DNA of 64,000 nt from Spirabiliibacterium pneumoniae (lineage in GTDB: Bacteria; Pseudomonadota; Gammaproteobacteria; Enterobacterales; Pasteurellaceae). Shown piece by piece: positions 27,109 through 36,722 of this stretch. The DNA lies in assembly GCF_014884995.1 (NCBI RefSeq), contig NZ_JABMII010000004.1, positions 186,001-250,000 on the forward strand, read 5' to 3'. The notes beneath the pieces are model-generated. The model was not told where the DNA came from. It saw nothing but the letters and a program-made list of their open reading frames with translations, and searched no databases. How positions within the stretch are numbered: the stretch's first letter is position 1; every line of letters begins with the position of its first letter. The position numbers and the translations under genes are program-made.

Positions 27109-27885
27109 ATGGAAATTAGTTTACTGCAGTCCATTATACTCGGTATAGTGGCGTTTTTTGCAGGGCTTGACCTGTATAACGGCTTAACCCACTTTCACCG
27201 CCCTGTTGTACTTGGGCCGATTGTCGGCTTGGTGCTAGGCGATTTGCAAACAGGTATCCTTGTTGGCGGTACTCTTGAGTTAGTATGGATGGGCTTAGCT
27301 CCATTGGCTGGCGCTCAACCACCAAATGTGATCATCGGTACCGTGGTTGGCACCGCCTTTTCTATCACCACAAAAACCGACCCGAAAGTCGCCGTAGGGG
27401 TGGCCGTACCATTTGCCATCGCGGTACAAATGGGGATCACTTTCCTGTTCTCTGTGATGTCTGCAGTGATGTCTCGCTGTGACCAAATGGCAGAAGAGGC
27501 TAATTTGCGCGGCATTGACTGGGTTAACTACTTAGGCTTAGCGGTGTTGGGGACTTTCTATTTCTTCTGTGCTTTCTTACCCGTCTATTTCGGCGCCGAT
27601 CATGCTGGTAAAATCATCGAAATGTTGCCAAAACAAGTGATCGATGGTCTCGGTGTTGCTGGTGGCATCATGCCAGCTATCGGATTTGCTGTGCTAATGA
27701 AGATCATGATGAAAAATGTCTATATTCCGTATTTTATTTTAGGTTTTGTTGCAGCTGCCTGGTTGAAACTACCCATCTTGGCGATTGCTACCGCAGCCAC
27801 TGCTATGGCGTTAATTGACTATGCACGCAAAGGCACAGAAAAACCTGTTGTTGTGAAAAAAGAGGAGTTTGAAGATGGAATCTAA
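27109..27885 (+). CDS. agaW: PTS EIIC component, N-acetylgalactosamine type (AgaW)
   Basis: Membrane IIC subunit (258 residues) of the mannose-family PTS, with about seven hydrophobic segments and the family signature near GGTLELVWMGLAPLAGAQPPN (about 53-73). It forms the sugar channel with the IID protein. The C-terminal end overlaps the start of agaE by 11 bp. Confidence 0.88.
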   Translation: MEISLLQSIILGIVAFFAGLDLYNGLTHFHRPVVLGPIVGLVLGDLQTGILVGGTLELVWMGLAPLAGAQPPNVIIGTVVGTAFSITTKTDPKVAVGVAVPFAIAVQMGITFLFSVMSAVMSRCDQMAEEANLRGIDWVNYLGLAVLGTFYFFCAFLPVYFGADHAGKIIEMLPKQVIDGLGVAGGIMPAIGFAVLMKIMMKNVYIPYFILGFVAAAWLKLPILAIATAATAMALIDYARKGTEKPVVVKKEEFEDGI

Positions 27886-28723
27886 AACAACCGAGCAACA
27901 AGCACTGCAAAATGACAATTTCTATGAAGATCAAACCATTGGTGCTGAACTGACAAAACATGATATTAACGTGATGGCATGGCGTTCACTGTTGTTGCAA
28001 GCGTCTTTCAACTATGAACGTATGCAGGCAGCTGGTTGGCTTTATGGTCTTTCTCCTGCGTTGAAAAAAATCCATACCAACAAAAATGACTTAAGCCGTG
28101 CCATGAAAGGCCACTTAGGCTTTTTCAACACACACCCCTTCTTGGTGACTTTTGTTATGGGGATTGCTTTGGCAATGGAGCGTTCAAAACAAGATGTGAA
28201 TGCCATTCAATCGACCAAAATCGCCGTGGGTGCGCCACTTGGTGGAATTGGGGATGCGATGTTCTGGCTCACCTTATTGCCAATTTGTGGTGGTATTGGC
28301 GCAAGTTTGGCATTGCAAGGCTCAATTATGGGTGCCATTTTCTTCTTTGTGGTGTTCAACATTGTACACTTTGCCTTGCGTTTTGGTTTGGCGCACTACT
28401 CTTACCGCATGGGGGTTGCTGCCATTCCAGTTATCAAAGCTAACACCAAAAAAGTGGGTCACGCCGCCTCTATGGTAGGGATGACCGTAATTGGTGCATT
28501 GGTTGCAACCTACATCCGCTTTAACACGACCCTTGAAATTACCGCCGGGGACGCGGTAGTAAAAGTGCAAGAGGATGTGATCGACAAACTGATGCCGGCA
28601 TTCTTCCCATTGGTGTACACCTTGCTCATGTACTACCTTGTCAAACGTGGCTGGTCGCCACTACGCTTAATTATTCTCACAGTGATTTTAGGTATCGGTG
28701 GACGTTTCTTAGGCGTATTATAA
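27875..28723 (+). CDS. agaE: PTS EIID component, N-acetylgalactosamine type (AgaE)
   Basis: IID subunit, specific to mannose-family PTSs. The ATG at 27875 is used because GAGGAG sits 7 nt upstream; the in-frame TTG at 27869 is not supported. RSLLLQASFNYERMQAAGW and the FFNTHPF segment are typical, and it resembles E. coli AgaE. A 9-bp hairpin separates it from agaF. Confidence 0.87.
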   Translation: MESKTTEQQALQNDNFYEDQTIGAELTKHDINVMAWRSLLLQASFNYERMQAAGWLYGLSPALKKIHTNKNDLSRAMKGHLGFFNTHPFLVTFVMGIALAMERSKQDVNAIQSTKIAVGAPLGGIGDAMFWLTLLPICGGIGASLALQGSIMGAIFFFVVFNIVHFALRFGLAHYSYRMGVAAIPVIKANTKKVGHAASMVGMTVIGALVATYIRFNTTLEITAGDAVVKVQEDVIDKLMPAFFPLVYTLLMYYLVKRGWSPLRLIILTVILGIGGRFLGVL

Positions 28724-28730
28724 TGATAAT

Positions 28731-28752
28731 ATCGGCTGGGCTTCCAGCCGAT
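28731..28752 (+). other. Intercistronic hairpin between agaE and agaF
   Basis: ATCGGCTGG (28731-28739) and CCAGCCGAT (28744-28752) form a 9-bp perfect stem with a GCTT loop, just before the agaF ribosome site (CAGGAG). No T-run follows, so it more likely sets the level of AgaF than ends transcription. Confidence 0.55.
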
Positions 28753-28772
28753 GATGTTTACAGGAGTCAAAC

Positions 28773-29213
28773 ATGATTAGTATGATTGTGCTTGGTCACG
28801 GGCAATTTGGATCTGGCTTGCAGGCTGCAATGCAGCAAGTTATTGGCCCACAAGATAATGTGGCTTTTTTGAATTTTACCGAAAGCAAAAGCCCTGCGGA
28901 GTTAAGAGAGGAAATTGAAACTGCACTTGATGAAATGGGACGTGATGATGGCGTGTTATTTTGCTGCGATATTTTAGGGGGTACACCATTTCGCACCGCC
29001 TCGACTATCGCGCACAGTTTAAACACCGTTGAGGTGGTTGCTGGGGCTAACTTGCAAATGATCATTGAATGTGCAATGGAAAAAGACGCTTTATCCTTCC
29101 CAGAATTGGTGGATTTGGCGGTGGAAAGCGGCACTCGCGGCATCGTTAAACTCAGCGAGGAATTAGCTAAGAAAAAACAAAGTCGCCCTGATGACGAAGA
29201 AGATGGCATCTAA
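28773..29213 (+). CDS. agaF: PTS EIIA component, N-acetylgalactosamine type (AgaF)
   Basis: Cytoplasmic IIA domain that takes phosphate from HPr; the acceptor is His9 in IVLGHGQFG. The CDILGGTPFR segment is conserved in the family. The 146 residues match AgaF. No aga enzyme (deacetylase, deaminase/isomerase, kinase or tagatose bisphosphate aldolase) follows; the next genes are convergent and unrelated. Confidence 0.87.
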   Translation: MISMIVLGHGQFGSGLQAAMQQVIGPQDNVAFLNFTESKSPAELREEIETALDEMGRDDGVLFCCDILGGTPFRTASTIAHSLNTVEVVAGANLQMIIECAMEKDALSFPELVDLAVESGTRGIVKLSEELAKKKQSRPDDEEDGI

Positions 29214-29223
29214 CCATTCGATA

Positions 29224-29248
29224 AAAAGTGCGGTCAAACCGCACTTTT
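29224..29248. terminator. Paired uptake signals as terminator of agaVWEF and yjjG
   Basis: AAAAGTGCGGT (29224-29234) and ACCGCACTTTT (29238-29248) form an 11-bp stem with a CAA loop. The hairpin overlaps the last codons of yjjG, so the uptake sequence also encodes the C-terminus of that protein. It serves both converging operons. Confidence 0.8.
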
Positions 29249-29923
29249 GTCCATCACAATCGACACCAATTCATCCATCGCGCGAATCTCAAATGTCAAC
29301 GGATATACCTCATTTTGAACCGCTTTGGGGTTGAACCAACAACACGACAGACCTGCGTTCATCGCACCTTGAATATCCGTTTCAAGGCTATCACCCACCA
29401 TCAAAACCGCACTTTTATCACGCACGCCCGCTTGTGTCAGCGCATAATCAAAAATGCCCTTATGCGGTTTTGCCACCCCAACTTGTTCAGAAATCGCCAC
29501 AAAGGCAAAATGGTGCGCTAAGCCCGTGCGTTCTAGGCGCAACTGCTGCAATGCTGTAAAACCATTCGTGATGATCCCAAGTTTCACATCGTGGGCGCGC
29601 AAGCACTCCAGCATCTCAACAACGCCAGGCAACGGCTGGCAAATTTCCGCCATTTTAAGCAAAAATTGATGGTTTAGCGCCTCGGCACTGACGCGCAATT
29701 TAGCAGCCAGCTCAGCAAAGCGCGTAGTTTGCAACTGCGCGGCGGTGATTTGCCCTTGATTATATTGCGCCCAGAGTGGCTTATTGAGCTGTTGGTATTG
29801 CGCAAAATCCTGCGCATTAAATCCCACACCGTAATCGGCCAGCAGCAGTTGCAGCCCGCGGAAAGAATCAAATGAGAATAGCGTTTCATCTGCGTCAAAA
29901 AAGACCCAATCAAATCGTGCCAT
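29234..29923 (-). CDS. yjjG: HAD-family pyrimidine 5'-nucleotidase YjjG
   Basis: Haloacid dehalogenase phosphatase acting on dUMP, dTMP and modified pyrimidine nucleotides. Motif [10 protein letters not shown] (catalytic Asp), motif II ITNGF, motif III Lys in [11 protein letters not shown] and motif [11 protein letters not shown] are all present, and the sequence follows E. coli YjjG. The ATG at 29923 is chosen because AAGGAG lies 7 nt upstream. Its 5' end overlaps dusC by 14 bp. Confidence 0.93.
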   Translation of the reverse strand: MARFDWVFFDADETLFSFDSFRGLQLLLADYGVGFNAQDFAQYQQLNKPLWAQYNQGQITAAQLQTTRFAELAAKLRVSAEALNHQFLLKMAEICQPLPGVVEMLECLRAHDVKLGIITNGFTALQQLRLERTGLAHHFAFVAISEQVGVAKPHKGIFDYALTQAGVRDKSAVLMVGDSLETDIQGAMNAGLSCCWFNPKAVQNEVYPLTFEIRAMDELVSIVMDKSAV

Positions 29924-30869
29924 CAATATACTCCTTGGCATAGTCTGCTACTGCACCGCAAAGTGCGGTACGATCCATAATCGGTTTGATACGCTCAAAC
30001 AGTGTATGCGCATCATCATATTGCACCATTAAAAAACGCAACCACTGCTTGATGCGCGCAATATGATACAGCACGCGTTGCTGTTCGTCGTCCAACGCAA
30101 GGTATTCCAACAGCAGCGCCACTACCTCACTCCACGTCATCGCGTTAGCCTGCTGTTTAACTACGCGCGATAAGTTGGGCAAACTTAATGCACCGCGTGC
30201 TACCATCAAGCCTGAACACTGCGTCACCTGAGCACAGCGTTTTGCATCTTGCTCGTTCCAAATCTCCCCATTGGCGAACACAGAAATGGGTAAACGTTGC
30301 ACCAGTTCAGCAATTTTTCCCCAGTCAATTTTTTCCGCGCGATAGCCATCAAGCTTAGTGCGCCCGTGCACGGCGATTTCATCTGCGCCACCTTGCACTA
30401 CAGCATCAGCAATCTCAAAAGCTTCCGCACTGCTTGCCCAGCCTAACCGCACTTTCACACTCACCACCGCCGAACCTGCTGCTTGACGTAGTGCGTGCGT
30501 AGCGCGATAAATCAGTTCTGGATCTTTGAGCAAACTGGCGCCACCACAGCTGCCATTGACCGTTTTTGATGGGCAGCCGCAGTTGAGATCAATACCATGA
30601 GAGCCCAGCGCAATAGCCAGTGCCGCGTTTTCAGCCAACACATCGGGTGATTGTCCTAACAATTGCACCCTCACGGGCGTGCCCGCTTTTGTGCGTCCTT
30701 GGTTCAACAGCTCTGGGCAGAGGCGATAAAACACTTTTTCAGGCAAACGTTGGTCAACTACTCGTACAAATTCCGACACGCATAAATCGTAGTCATTCAC
30801 GCGCGTGAGCAACTCTCGCATCAACGGATCGAGCACCCCTTGCATCGGAGCAAGAATAATATTAGTCAT
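29910..30869 (-). CDS. dusC: tRNA-dihydrouridine16 synthase DusC
   Basis: FMN enzyme that reduces uridine 16 in tRNAs. APMQGVLD at the N-terminus, [17 protein letters not shown] with the catalytic Cys, VKVRLGW and VHGRTK match DusC. The ATG at 30869 overlaps the stop of the upstream gene by 8 bp (ATGACTAA), implying translational coupling, which is better than the GTG farther upstream. Confidence 0.94.
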   Translation of the reverse strand: MTNIILAPMQGVLDPLMRELLTRVNDYDLCVSEFVRVVDQRLPEKVFYRLCPELLNQGRTKAGTPVRVQLLGQSPDVLAENAALAIALGSHGIDLNCGCPSKTVNGSCGGASLLKDPELIYRATHALRQAAGSAVVSVKVRLGWASSAEAFEIADAVVQGGADEIAVHGRTKLDGYRAEKIDWGKIAELVQRLPISVFANGEIWNEQDAKRCAQVTQCSGLMVARGALSLPNLSRVVKQQANAMTWSEVVALLLEYLALDDEQQRVLYHIARIKQWLRFLMVQYDDAHTLFERIKPIMDRTALCGAVADYAKEYIDGTI

Positions 30870-31470
30870 TGCGGTGTTGCACACAAAAAAGGCAAAGTGC
30901 GGTCAGTGCGCCAAGTGTGTCAGCCAGTATATCTTTTTGCGCGTCCCACTCGTCCCCTTGGCTGCCTAAAAATGCCACACCTTCATCACCACCTGCGATC
31001 ACAGCATACTGCCATTCAATCAGCTCATAGCTTGCCGCTAAGCTCATGATAAAAAACAGCCCAAATAGTATAGCTAAAGTGCGGTGGCATGCACGCTTAC
31101 GCAGTAGTAGCTCCGCAACAGGATAAGCATACAAACCAATCGCAAAATGCGCCACACGGTCAAAATGGTTGCGTCCTTCCCCCAGCCAAGGGCTGAGCAA
31201 TTCACTGCCCCACGCAAACGGCACTCGCTCAAAGGTATAATGTGCGCCAATAGTGTGCATAATCAGCCAAGCACTCATCAACACATAGGCCGTTTGGCTA
31301 AATTGAAACTTAGCATAAGTGAGTACTAACAAAGCAAACACAGCAATAATCGGAATCGCTTCAGCATACCACACTGCGCGTGAGTAGGGTGCGCTGCCCG
31401 ACCAAATAAGCAGACACAAAATAAACCCGCACAACAGTGCGGGTAATAAATGACACGCGCGCAAAGGCAT
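30862..31470 (-). CDS. yjdF: YjdF-type inner-membrane protein (DUF2238)
   Basis: A 202-residue protein with about six hydrophobic segments. The conserved blocks [24 protein letters not shown] and ASYELIEW define the DUF2238/YjdF family. Function is unknown. The start at 31470 overlaps the djlA stop by one base (TAATG), and its end overlaps dusC, so djlA, yjdF, dusC and yjjG form one tightly coupled operon. Confidence 0.85.
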   Translation of the reverse strand: MPLRACHLLPALLCGFILCLLIWSGSAPYSRAVWYAEAIPIIAVFALLVLTYAKFQFSQTAYVLMSAWLIMHTIGAHYTFERVPFAWGSELLSPWLGEGRNHFDRVAHFAIGLYAYPVAELLLRKRACHRTLAILFGLFFIMSLAASYELIEWQYAVIAGGDEGVAFLGSQGDEWDAQKDILADTLGALTALCLFCVQHRND

Positions 31471-32318
31471 TATTTCCACCCATTGGCTTTGCAGATCATA
31501 TCGTATGCCGCTTGAATTTTTTGCGCCTTCTCTTTGGCAATTTCCATCATTTCAGGCGGCAGCCCTTTTGCCACCAGTTTATCGGGGTGATATTCATTCA
31601 TCAATTTGCGGTACGCACGCTTGACGGTGGTTTTATCATCATTTTCACTCACGCCTAACACTTGATAAGCGGAATGTAGGCTGCTTTGGCTGGTATAGCC
31701 ACCGCGTTGCCCTTGATACTCATAATCTCCTTGGCTTTGACTACGCTGCTGATAGCCACCACTGGTAAAATTTTGCGCAGCAAAAATCATCGCCATCATT
31801 TGTTCAAATTGTAGCTGACTTAAGCCTAACTCTTGGGCGATAACAAACAGCAATTCGCGCTCGGCAGTTTCAATTTGCCCATCTAAAAGTGCGGTTTGAA
31901 TCTGAATGTCCAAAAACATCCGCAGCAAATCAGGTCGTTGCCCACAGCTTTGGCGAAACTCTCGGATCACTTGGCGTACAGGAAAATCACTCTGTTTGCC
32001 TTGATTAAACGCCTCTTGCGCCATTTTGCGCCCATTCGCATCTAGATTCAGGCGGCTCATCAGCGATTGCGCCATTTGGATATCTTCTTCCGTCACCCGC
32101 CCCTTCGCTTTACTCAAGTGCCCCATCACTGCAAAAGTGGTTTGCAAAAATAACTGCTGGCGCGTTAACTTGCGACTAAAAATACTTGAACTGACCGACC
32201 CCATTTCATAGAGTTTTTTGTCCGCCATGTGCCCCAAAATGACACCAAAAATCGCGCCGAAAAAGCCACCATAACGGTAGCCCAAAATAAAACCTAAAAT
32301 TTTCCCGATAAAATTCAT
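31470..32318 (-). CDS. djlA: Membrane-anchored DnaJ-like co-chaperone DjlA
   Basis: Inner-membrane co-chaperone of DnaK. A single N-terminal transmembrane segment rich in Gly and Phe (about 5-30) is followed by a TerB-like helical domain (about 50-180), a short Gln/Ser/Gly/Tyr-rich linker, and a C-terminal J domain (about 215-280) with the HPD motif in NEYHPDKLV. This order is specific to DjlA. First gene of the four-gene operon. Confidence 0.93.
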   Translation of the reverse strand: MNFIGKILGFILGYRYGGFFGAIFGVILGHMADKKLYEMGSVSSSIFSRKLTRQQLFLQTTFAVMGHLSKAKGRVTEEDIQMAQSLMSRLNLDANGRKMAQEAFNQGKQSDFPVRQVIREFRQSCGQRPDLLRMFLDIQIQTALLDGQIETAERELLFVIAQELGLSQLQFEQMMAMIFAAQNFTSGGYQQRSQSQGDYEYQGQRGGYTSQSSLHSAYQVLGVSENDDKTTVKRAYRKLMNEYHPDKLVAKGLPPEMMEIAKEKAQKIQAAYDMICKANGWK

Positions 32319-32391
32319 TTCCTATCCTTGACCGCACTTTGGTTTTTTCACATTCGCGACAGTATACCAAAAGTGCGGTTAAAGCCCAAAG

Positions 32392-32416
32392 AAAAAGGCA
32401 GCCGTGGCTGCCTTTG
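32392..32416 (-). terminator. Terminator of the deoCBD operon
   Basis: AAAGGCAGCC (32394-32403) pairs with GGCTGCCTTT (32406-32415). On the minus strand the stem is followed by TTTTTC after the deoD stop, a typical intrinsic terminator. Confidence 0.82.
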
Positions 32417-32430
32417 TCGGTTGTGCGCCA

Positions 32431-33150
32431 TTAGGCTTTGTCGTTTAACAATACCGCATCAAGCGCAATTTCAATCATTTCATTGAAGGTTAATTGACGC
32501 TCTTCGGCGCTGGTTTGCTCGCCTGTACGAATGTGGTCAGACACGGTGCAGATGGTCAAGGCTTTTGCACCGTATTCAGCCGCCACGCCGTAGATGCCAG
32601 CGGCTTCCATTTCAACCCCTAAAATGCCGTATTTTTCCATATAGTCAAACATTTCAGCATCTGGGGTATAGAACAAGTCGGCGGAGAACAAGTTGCCCAC
32701 ACGCACGTTCACACCGCGCGCGCGTGCTGCCTGTACCGCACTTTCCACCAAAGAATAATCCGCAATCGCAGCAAAGTCGTTGTCTTTAAAACGGATGCGG
32801 TTAACTTTGGAGTCAGTGCAAGCCCCCATGCCGATCACCACGTCACGCAATTTCACGTCTTCCTTCACCGCGCCGCAAGAACCAACACGAATGATTTTTT
32901 TCACGCCGTAGTCTTTCACCAATTCAGTGGCGTAAATCGAGCAAGATGGAATGCCCATGCCGTGTCCCATGACAGACACTTTGCGACCTTTGTAGGTGCC
33001 TGTGAAACCGAGCATATTGCGCACATTAGTGACTTGCTCTGGGTTTTCTAAGAATGTTTCTGCGATGTATTTGGCGCGCAGTGGGTCGCCAGGCATTAAT
33101 ACGACGTCTGCGAATGCGCCATCTTTAGCGTTAATGTGTGGAGTTGCCAT
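32431..33150 (-). CDS. deoD: Purine nucleoside phosphorylase DeoD
   Basis: Hexameric phosphorylase that splits purine (deoxy)nucleosides to base and (deoxy)ribose-1-phosphate. Seen: [42 protein letters not shown] and CTVSDHI. The 239 residues are exact for the family. It lies 9 bp after deoB, giving the order deoC-deoB-deoD. Confidence 0.96.
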   Translation of the reverse strand: MATPHINAKDGAFADVVLMPGDPLRAKYIAETFLENPEQVTNVRNMLGFTGTYKGRKVSVMGHGMGIPSCSIYATELVKDYGVKKIIRVGSCGAVKEDVKLRDVVIGMGACTDSKVNRIRFKDNDFAAIADYSLVESAVQAARARGVNVRVGNLFSADLFYTPDAEMFDYMEKYGILGVEMEAAGIYGVAAEYGAKALTICTVSDHIRTGEQTSAEERQLTFNEMIEIALDAVLLNDKA

Positions 33151-33159
33151 AATCTATCC

Positions 33160-34398
33160 TTATTTTTCTTGTTTAAAATCAATAATGGTTTTGCCGTAAT
33201 CCATTGGGCTTAAGTCAAAATAGTTGGCTAACGTTTGCCCGATGTCGGCGAAGGTATCACGTTTGCCTAAAAACTCGCGCGGTACATCGCTGCCGTACAT
33301 CAACACAGGTATATGCTCACGGGTATGATCGGTGCCATGCCATGTTGGGTCACAGCCATGGTCAGCGGTGATAATTAACAAATCACCCTCTTCAATCAGT
33401 TTCAGCACTTCTGGCAAGCGTGAGTCGAAGTATTCAAGCGCTTGTGCATAGCCTGCCACGTTACGACGGTGTCCATAGTCTGAATCGAAGTTCACGAAGT
33501 TAGGGAATACGATGGTGTTATCCCCTGCGGCTTTGATTTCTGCCACGGTTTTATCGAAAATTTCTTCAATGCCAGTGGCTTTGATTTTGCGGGTAATCCC
33601 TGTGTGGGCATAGATGTCTGCAATTTTACCAATAGACACCACATCGCCACCTTTTTCGTCTACCAACTTTTGCAACACAGTGGCTGAAGGTGGCTCAATC
33701 GAATAGTCGTGGCGGTTACCTGTGCGTTGGAAGTTACCTGCACGATCGCCTACAAATGGGCGCGCAATCACACGGCCAATGTTATAGCCTTCCAGCTCTT
33801 CACGCACGATGTGGCACAATTCGTAGAGTTTTTCTAAACCATAGGTTTCTTCATGGCAGGCAATTTGGAACACAGAATCGGCCGAGGTGTAGAAAATCGG
33901 TTTGCCTGTTTTCATATGCTCTTCGCCAAGCTCATCTAAAATCACGGTGCCTGATGAGTGACAGTTACCCAAATAACCTGGAATGCCCGATTTTTCAACA
34001 ATGCGATCCAAGAGCTCTTGCGGGAAGCTGTTTTTGTGATCTTTAAAATAGCCCCATTCAAACAACACTGGCACACCCGCAATTTCCCAGTGACCTGATG
34101 GGGTGTCTTTGCCCGAAGAAATCTCTTTAGCGTAAGCATAACCACCGATGATCTCGCTGTTTGCATCCATGCCTGCAGGCACGCTACCAGCAGATTCTTT
34201 TGCCGCCAGCGCAAGACCAAGTTTGGTTAGGTTTGGCAAATTCAATGGCCCTTGGCGATGCTCATTGTCCGCCTTACCTTCGGCACAAAGTTGTGCAATA
34301 TGACCCAATGTGTTCGCGCCTGCGTCACCGAATTTTTCAGCATCGTCAGCCGCGCCGATTCCAAAGGAATCCATCATTAAGATAAATGCTCTTTTCAT
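33160..34398 (-). CDS. deoB: Phosphopentomutase DeoB
   Basis: Mn2+ enzyme of the alkaline phosphatase superfamily that interconverts (deoxy)ribose-1- and -5-phosphate, linking DeoD to Deo[11 protein letters not shown] at the N-terminus, the phosphorylated Thr in [11 protein letters not shown], and the metal ligands [18 protein letters not shown] are visible. The ATG at 34398 follows AGGAG; the longer frame upstream has no support. The 412 residues fit the family (about 405). Confidence 0.95.
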   Translation of the reverse strand: MKRAFILMMDSFGIGAADDAEKFGDAGANTLGHIAQLCAEGKADNEHRQGPLNLPNLTKLGLALAAKESAGSVPAGMDANSEIIGGYAYAKEISSGKDTPSGHWEIAGVPVLFEWGYFKDHKNSFPQELLDRIVEKSGIPGYLGNCHSSGTVILDELGEEHMKTGKPIFYTSADSVFQIACHEETYGLEKLYELCHIVREELEGYNIGRVIARPFVGDRAGNFQRTGNRHDYSIEPPSATVLQKLVDEKGGDVVSIGKIADIYAHTGITRKIKATGIEEIFDKTVAEIKAAGDNTIVFPNFVNFDSDYGHRRNVAGYAQALEYFDSRLPEVLKLIEEGDLLIITADHGCDPTWHGTDHTREHIPVLMYGSDVPREFLGKRDTFADIGQTLANYFDLSPMDYGKTIIDFKQEK

Positions 34399-34440
34399 TA
34401 TTTTTCTCCTAGCGTAGTACAACGCAAGTGACGTTGTCTA

Positions 34441-35232
34441 TTAGTATGAGTTATCGGATTTAGACAACGAATCGACGCCTAAAGTTCGCAACAGCGCTGT
34501 CAATAGCCCTGATGCACCAAAGCGGAAATGTGAAGCGTCCAGCCATTTCTCGCCTAAAATATCCGCCGCCAGCTGTAAGTAGTGCTGCGCATCTTCACTT
34601 GTGCGCACGCCACCCGCGGCTTTAAAGCCCACTCTGTCCTCAACACCCATCTCTTTGATGGTATTAAGCATCACTTTTGCCGCCTCTGGCGTCGCATTCA
34701 CGCTCACTTTACCTGTGGAGGTTTTGATAAAATCCGCACCCGCACGAATGGCAATTTCTGAGGCTTTTTTAATCAATTCAGGTGTTTTTAGTTCCCCTGT
34801 TTCAATGATAACTTTCAATTTAACGCCTGCATCAGCGCACACTTTTTTGCACTCTTGTACCAACACAAAACCGCACTTTTCATCCCCCGCCATTAAAGTG
34901 CGGTAAGGAAAAACAACATCCACTTCATCAGCCCCCGCTTGCACGGCATTGGCTGTTTCTGCAACCGCTTGCGCAACATCACTATTGCCATGGGGGAAGT
35001 TGGTGACGGTTGCCACTTTTACATGCTCAAGGCCAAGTTGTAAAAGGGTCTGTTTGGCCAATGGGACAAATTGTGGATATACACACACAGCCGCAGGCGC
35101 ACCTTTTGGTGTATTTGCCTGATGGCAAAGTGCGGTGATGGTCGCGTCGGTGTCGTCGTCATTCAAACTGGTTAAATCCATCAATGACAATGCCCATTGA
35201 GCGGCATATTCAAGAGATTGCAAATTCGACAT
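34441..35232 (-). CDS. deoC: Deoxyribose-phosphate aldolase DeoC
   Basis: Class I aldolase that cleaves deoxyribose-5-phosphate to acetaldehyde and glyceraldehyde-3-phosphate. VDVVFPYR, the Schiff-base Lys in DFIKTSTGK and [10 protein letters not shown] are present; 263 residues. Two uptake cores are in the gene. It begins the deoCBD run; the 42-bp gap to deoB holds a small ACAACG/CGTTGT hairpin. Confidence 0.95.
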   Translation of the reverse strand: MSNLQSLEYAAQWALSLMDLTSLNDDDTDATITALCHQANTPKGAPAAVCVYPQFVPLAKQTLLQLGLEHVKVATVTNFPHGNSDVAQAVAETANAVQAGADEVDVVFPYRTLMAGDEKCGFVLVQECKKVCADAGVKLKVIIETGELKTPELIKKASEIAIRAGADFIKTSTGKVSVNATPEAAKVMLNTIKEMGVEDRVGFKAAGGVRTSEDAQHYLQLAADILGEKWLDASHFRFGASGLLTALLRTLGVDSLSKSDNSY

Positions 35233-35265
35233 AAAAGCCTCGCTTTTTTATTATTGTTTTTTGAA

Positions 35266-35296
35266 AAAAGGACACCACGGGCAAGCCGTGGTGTGA
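35266..35296 (-). terminator. Terminator of the nucleoside transporter gene
   Basis: ACACCACGG (35272-35280) pairs with CCGTGGTGT (35286-35294), loop GCAAG. On the minus strand it follows the transporter stop and ends in a run of six T. It makes the transporter separate from deoCBD. Confidence 0.8.
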
Positions 35297-35304
35297 AAGG
35301 TAAA

Positions 35305-36576
35305 TTAACCGAGTACAACTGCGCCTGTCAAGCCAATGAAAAGGCCAGCAATGGTTGCACTCATCAAGTTAGACAATGATCCTGCGATAACCGCGCGGAT
35401 ACCTAAGCGCGCGATGTCGCTGCGACGATTTGGTGCCATAGTACCTAGGCCACCGATCAAAATCGCAATAGAGCTGAAGTTAGCGAAACCACACAACGCA
35501 AAGGTAATAATGGCTTTGGTTTTTTCATCTAACACCATTGGTGCGTTTTCACCGAGATAGCGGGCAAAGTCAACATAAGCGACAAATTCGTTAATTACCA
35601 ATTTTTGACCGATCATCGCACCCGCCACTTCAGATTGTTCCCAAGGCACACCGATCACCCATGCAAGCGGGCGGAAGATCCAACCTAAAATAGTTTGCAA
35701 GTTCAAGTCGCCGTAGCCAAACCAGCCGCCCACACCACCAATGATGCCGTTAAGCATTGCGATCAAGGCGATAAACGCCAGCAACATCGCACCGATGTTA
35801 AGTGCCAATTGCATACCTGATGATGCACCCATCGCAGCGGCATCCAGCACGTTAGCAGGTTTGTCTGACTCATCAGACACCTCCAATGAGTCATCCACAT
35901 GTTCTGTTTGTGGGTAGAGAATTTTAGCAAACAGCAAGCCACCTGGTGCAGCCATAAATGACGCAGCGATTAAGTATGGCAATGGCACACCCATTTGTGC
36001 ATAACCAATCATAACCGCCCCCGCGATAGAGGCCACACCACCACACATGATGGCAAACAGCTCAGATTCCGTCATTGTGGCTAAATATGGACGCACCAAC
36101 AATGGTGCTTCGGTTTGCCCCACGAAAATGTTCGCGGCCGCCGACATTGATTCCGTTTTAGAGGTTTTTAATACTTTTTGTAAAAATCCACCAATCAAAC
36201 GAATAACCACTTGCATAATACCCAAATAGTACAACACCGAAATGAGGGAAGCGAAGAATACGATGGTTGGCAACACGCGCAGTGCAAACACAAAGCCACC
36301 GCCGCCAAACACTTCAAACATTTTGTCACTCACCAAGCCACCGAAAAGGAAATTAATCCCATCATTGCCGTAGCTAATCACTTTATTGACGGCTTCAGAA
36401 GCCGCTAACAAGGCTTGACGACCCGGTGGCACATACAGCACTAATGCACCGATACAAAATTGGATTAAAAATGCGCCAATTACTGTGCGCAAATTAATTG
36501 CACGACGATTGTTGGAAAAGATCACCGCAATGGCGATCAGTACCACGATACCAATAATACTCATTAGCGAGTTCAT
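35305..36576 (-). CDS. NupC-family concentrative nucleoside transporter
   Basis: A 423-residue proton- or sodium-coupled nucleoside importer of the CNT family. Signature segments: VFGGGGFVFALRVLPTIVFFASL, GQTEAPLLVRPYL and the CGFANFSSIAILIGGLG motif near the C-terminus. The size is typical of NupC/NupX-like proteins. Position next to deoCBD fits supply of nucleosides for DeoD. NupC and NupX cannot be separated by eye. Confidence 0.9.
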   Translation of the reverse strand: MNSLMSIIGIVVLIAIAVIFSNNRRAINLRTVIGAFLIQFCIGALVLYVPPGRQALLAASEAVNKVISYGNDGINFLFGGLVSDKMFEVFGGGGFVFALRVLPTIVFFASLISVLYYLGIMQVVIRLIGGFLQKVLKTSKTESMSAAANIFVGQTEAPLLVRPYLATMTESELFAIMCGGVASIAGAVMIGYAQMGVPLPYLIAASFMAAPGGLLFAKILYPQTEHVDDSLEVSDESDKPANVLDAAAMGASSGMQLALNIGAMLLAFIALIAMLNGIIGGVGGWFGYGDLNLQTILGWIFRPLAWVIGVPWEQSEVAGAMIGQKLVINEFVAYVDFARYLGENAPMVLDEKTKAIITFALCGFANFSSIAILIGGLGTMAPNRRSDIARLGIRAVIAGSLSNLMSATIAGLFIGLTGAVVLG

Positions 36577-36722
36577 AAATTACCTCTAAAGTAGAAAAGA
36601 AATGTTGTTGAAATATGACTTATTATTACCGAAAAATCTTTATAAAAAATCCAAAAACGCGATCAAAATCAAACTTAGCTCGCCACAAACGTGCAAGTGC
36701 GGTTTTTTCAGTCATTCCGCGT

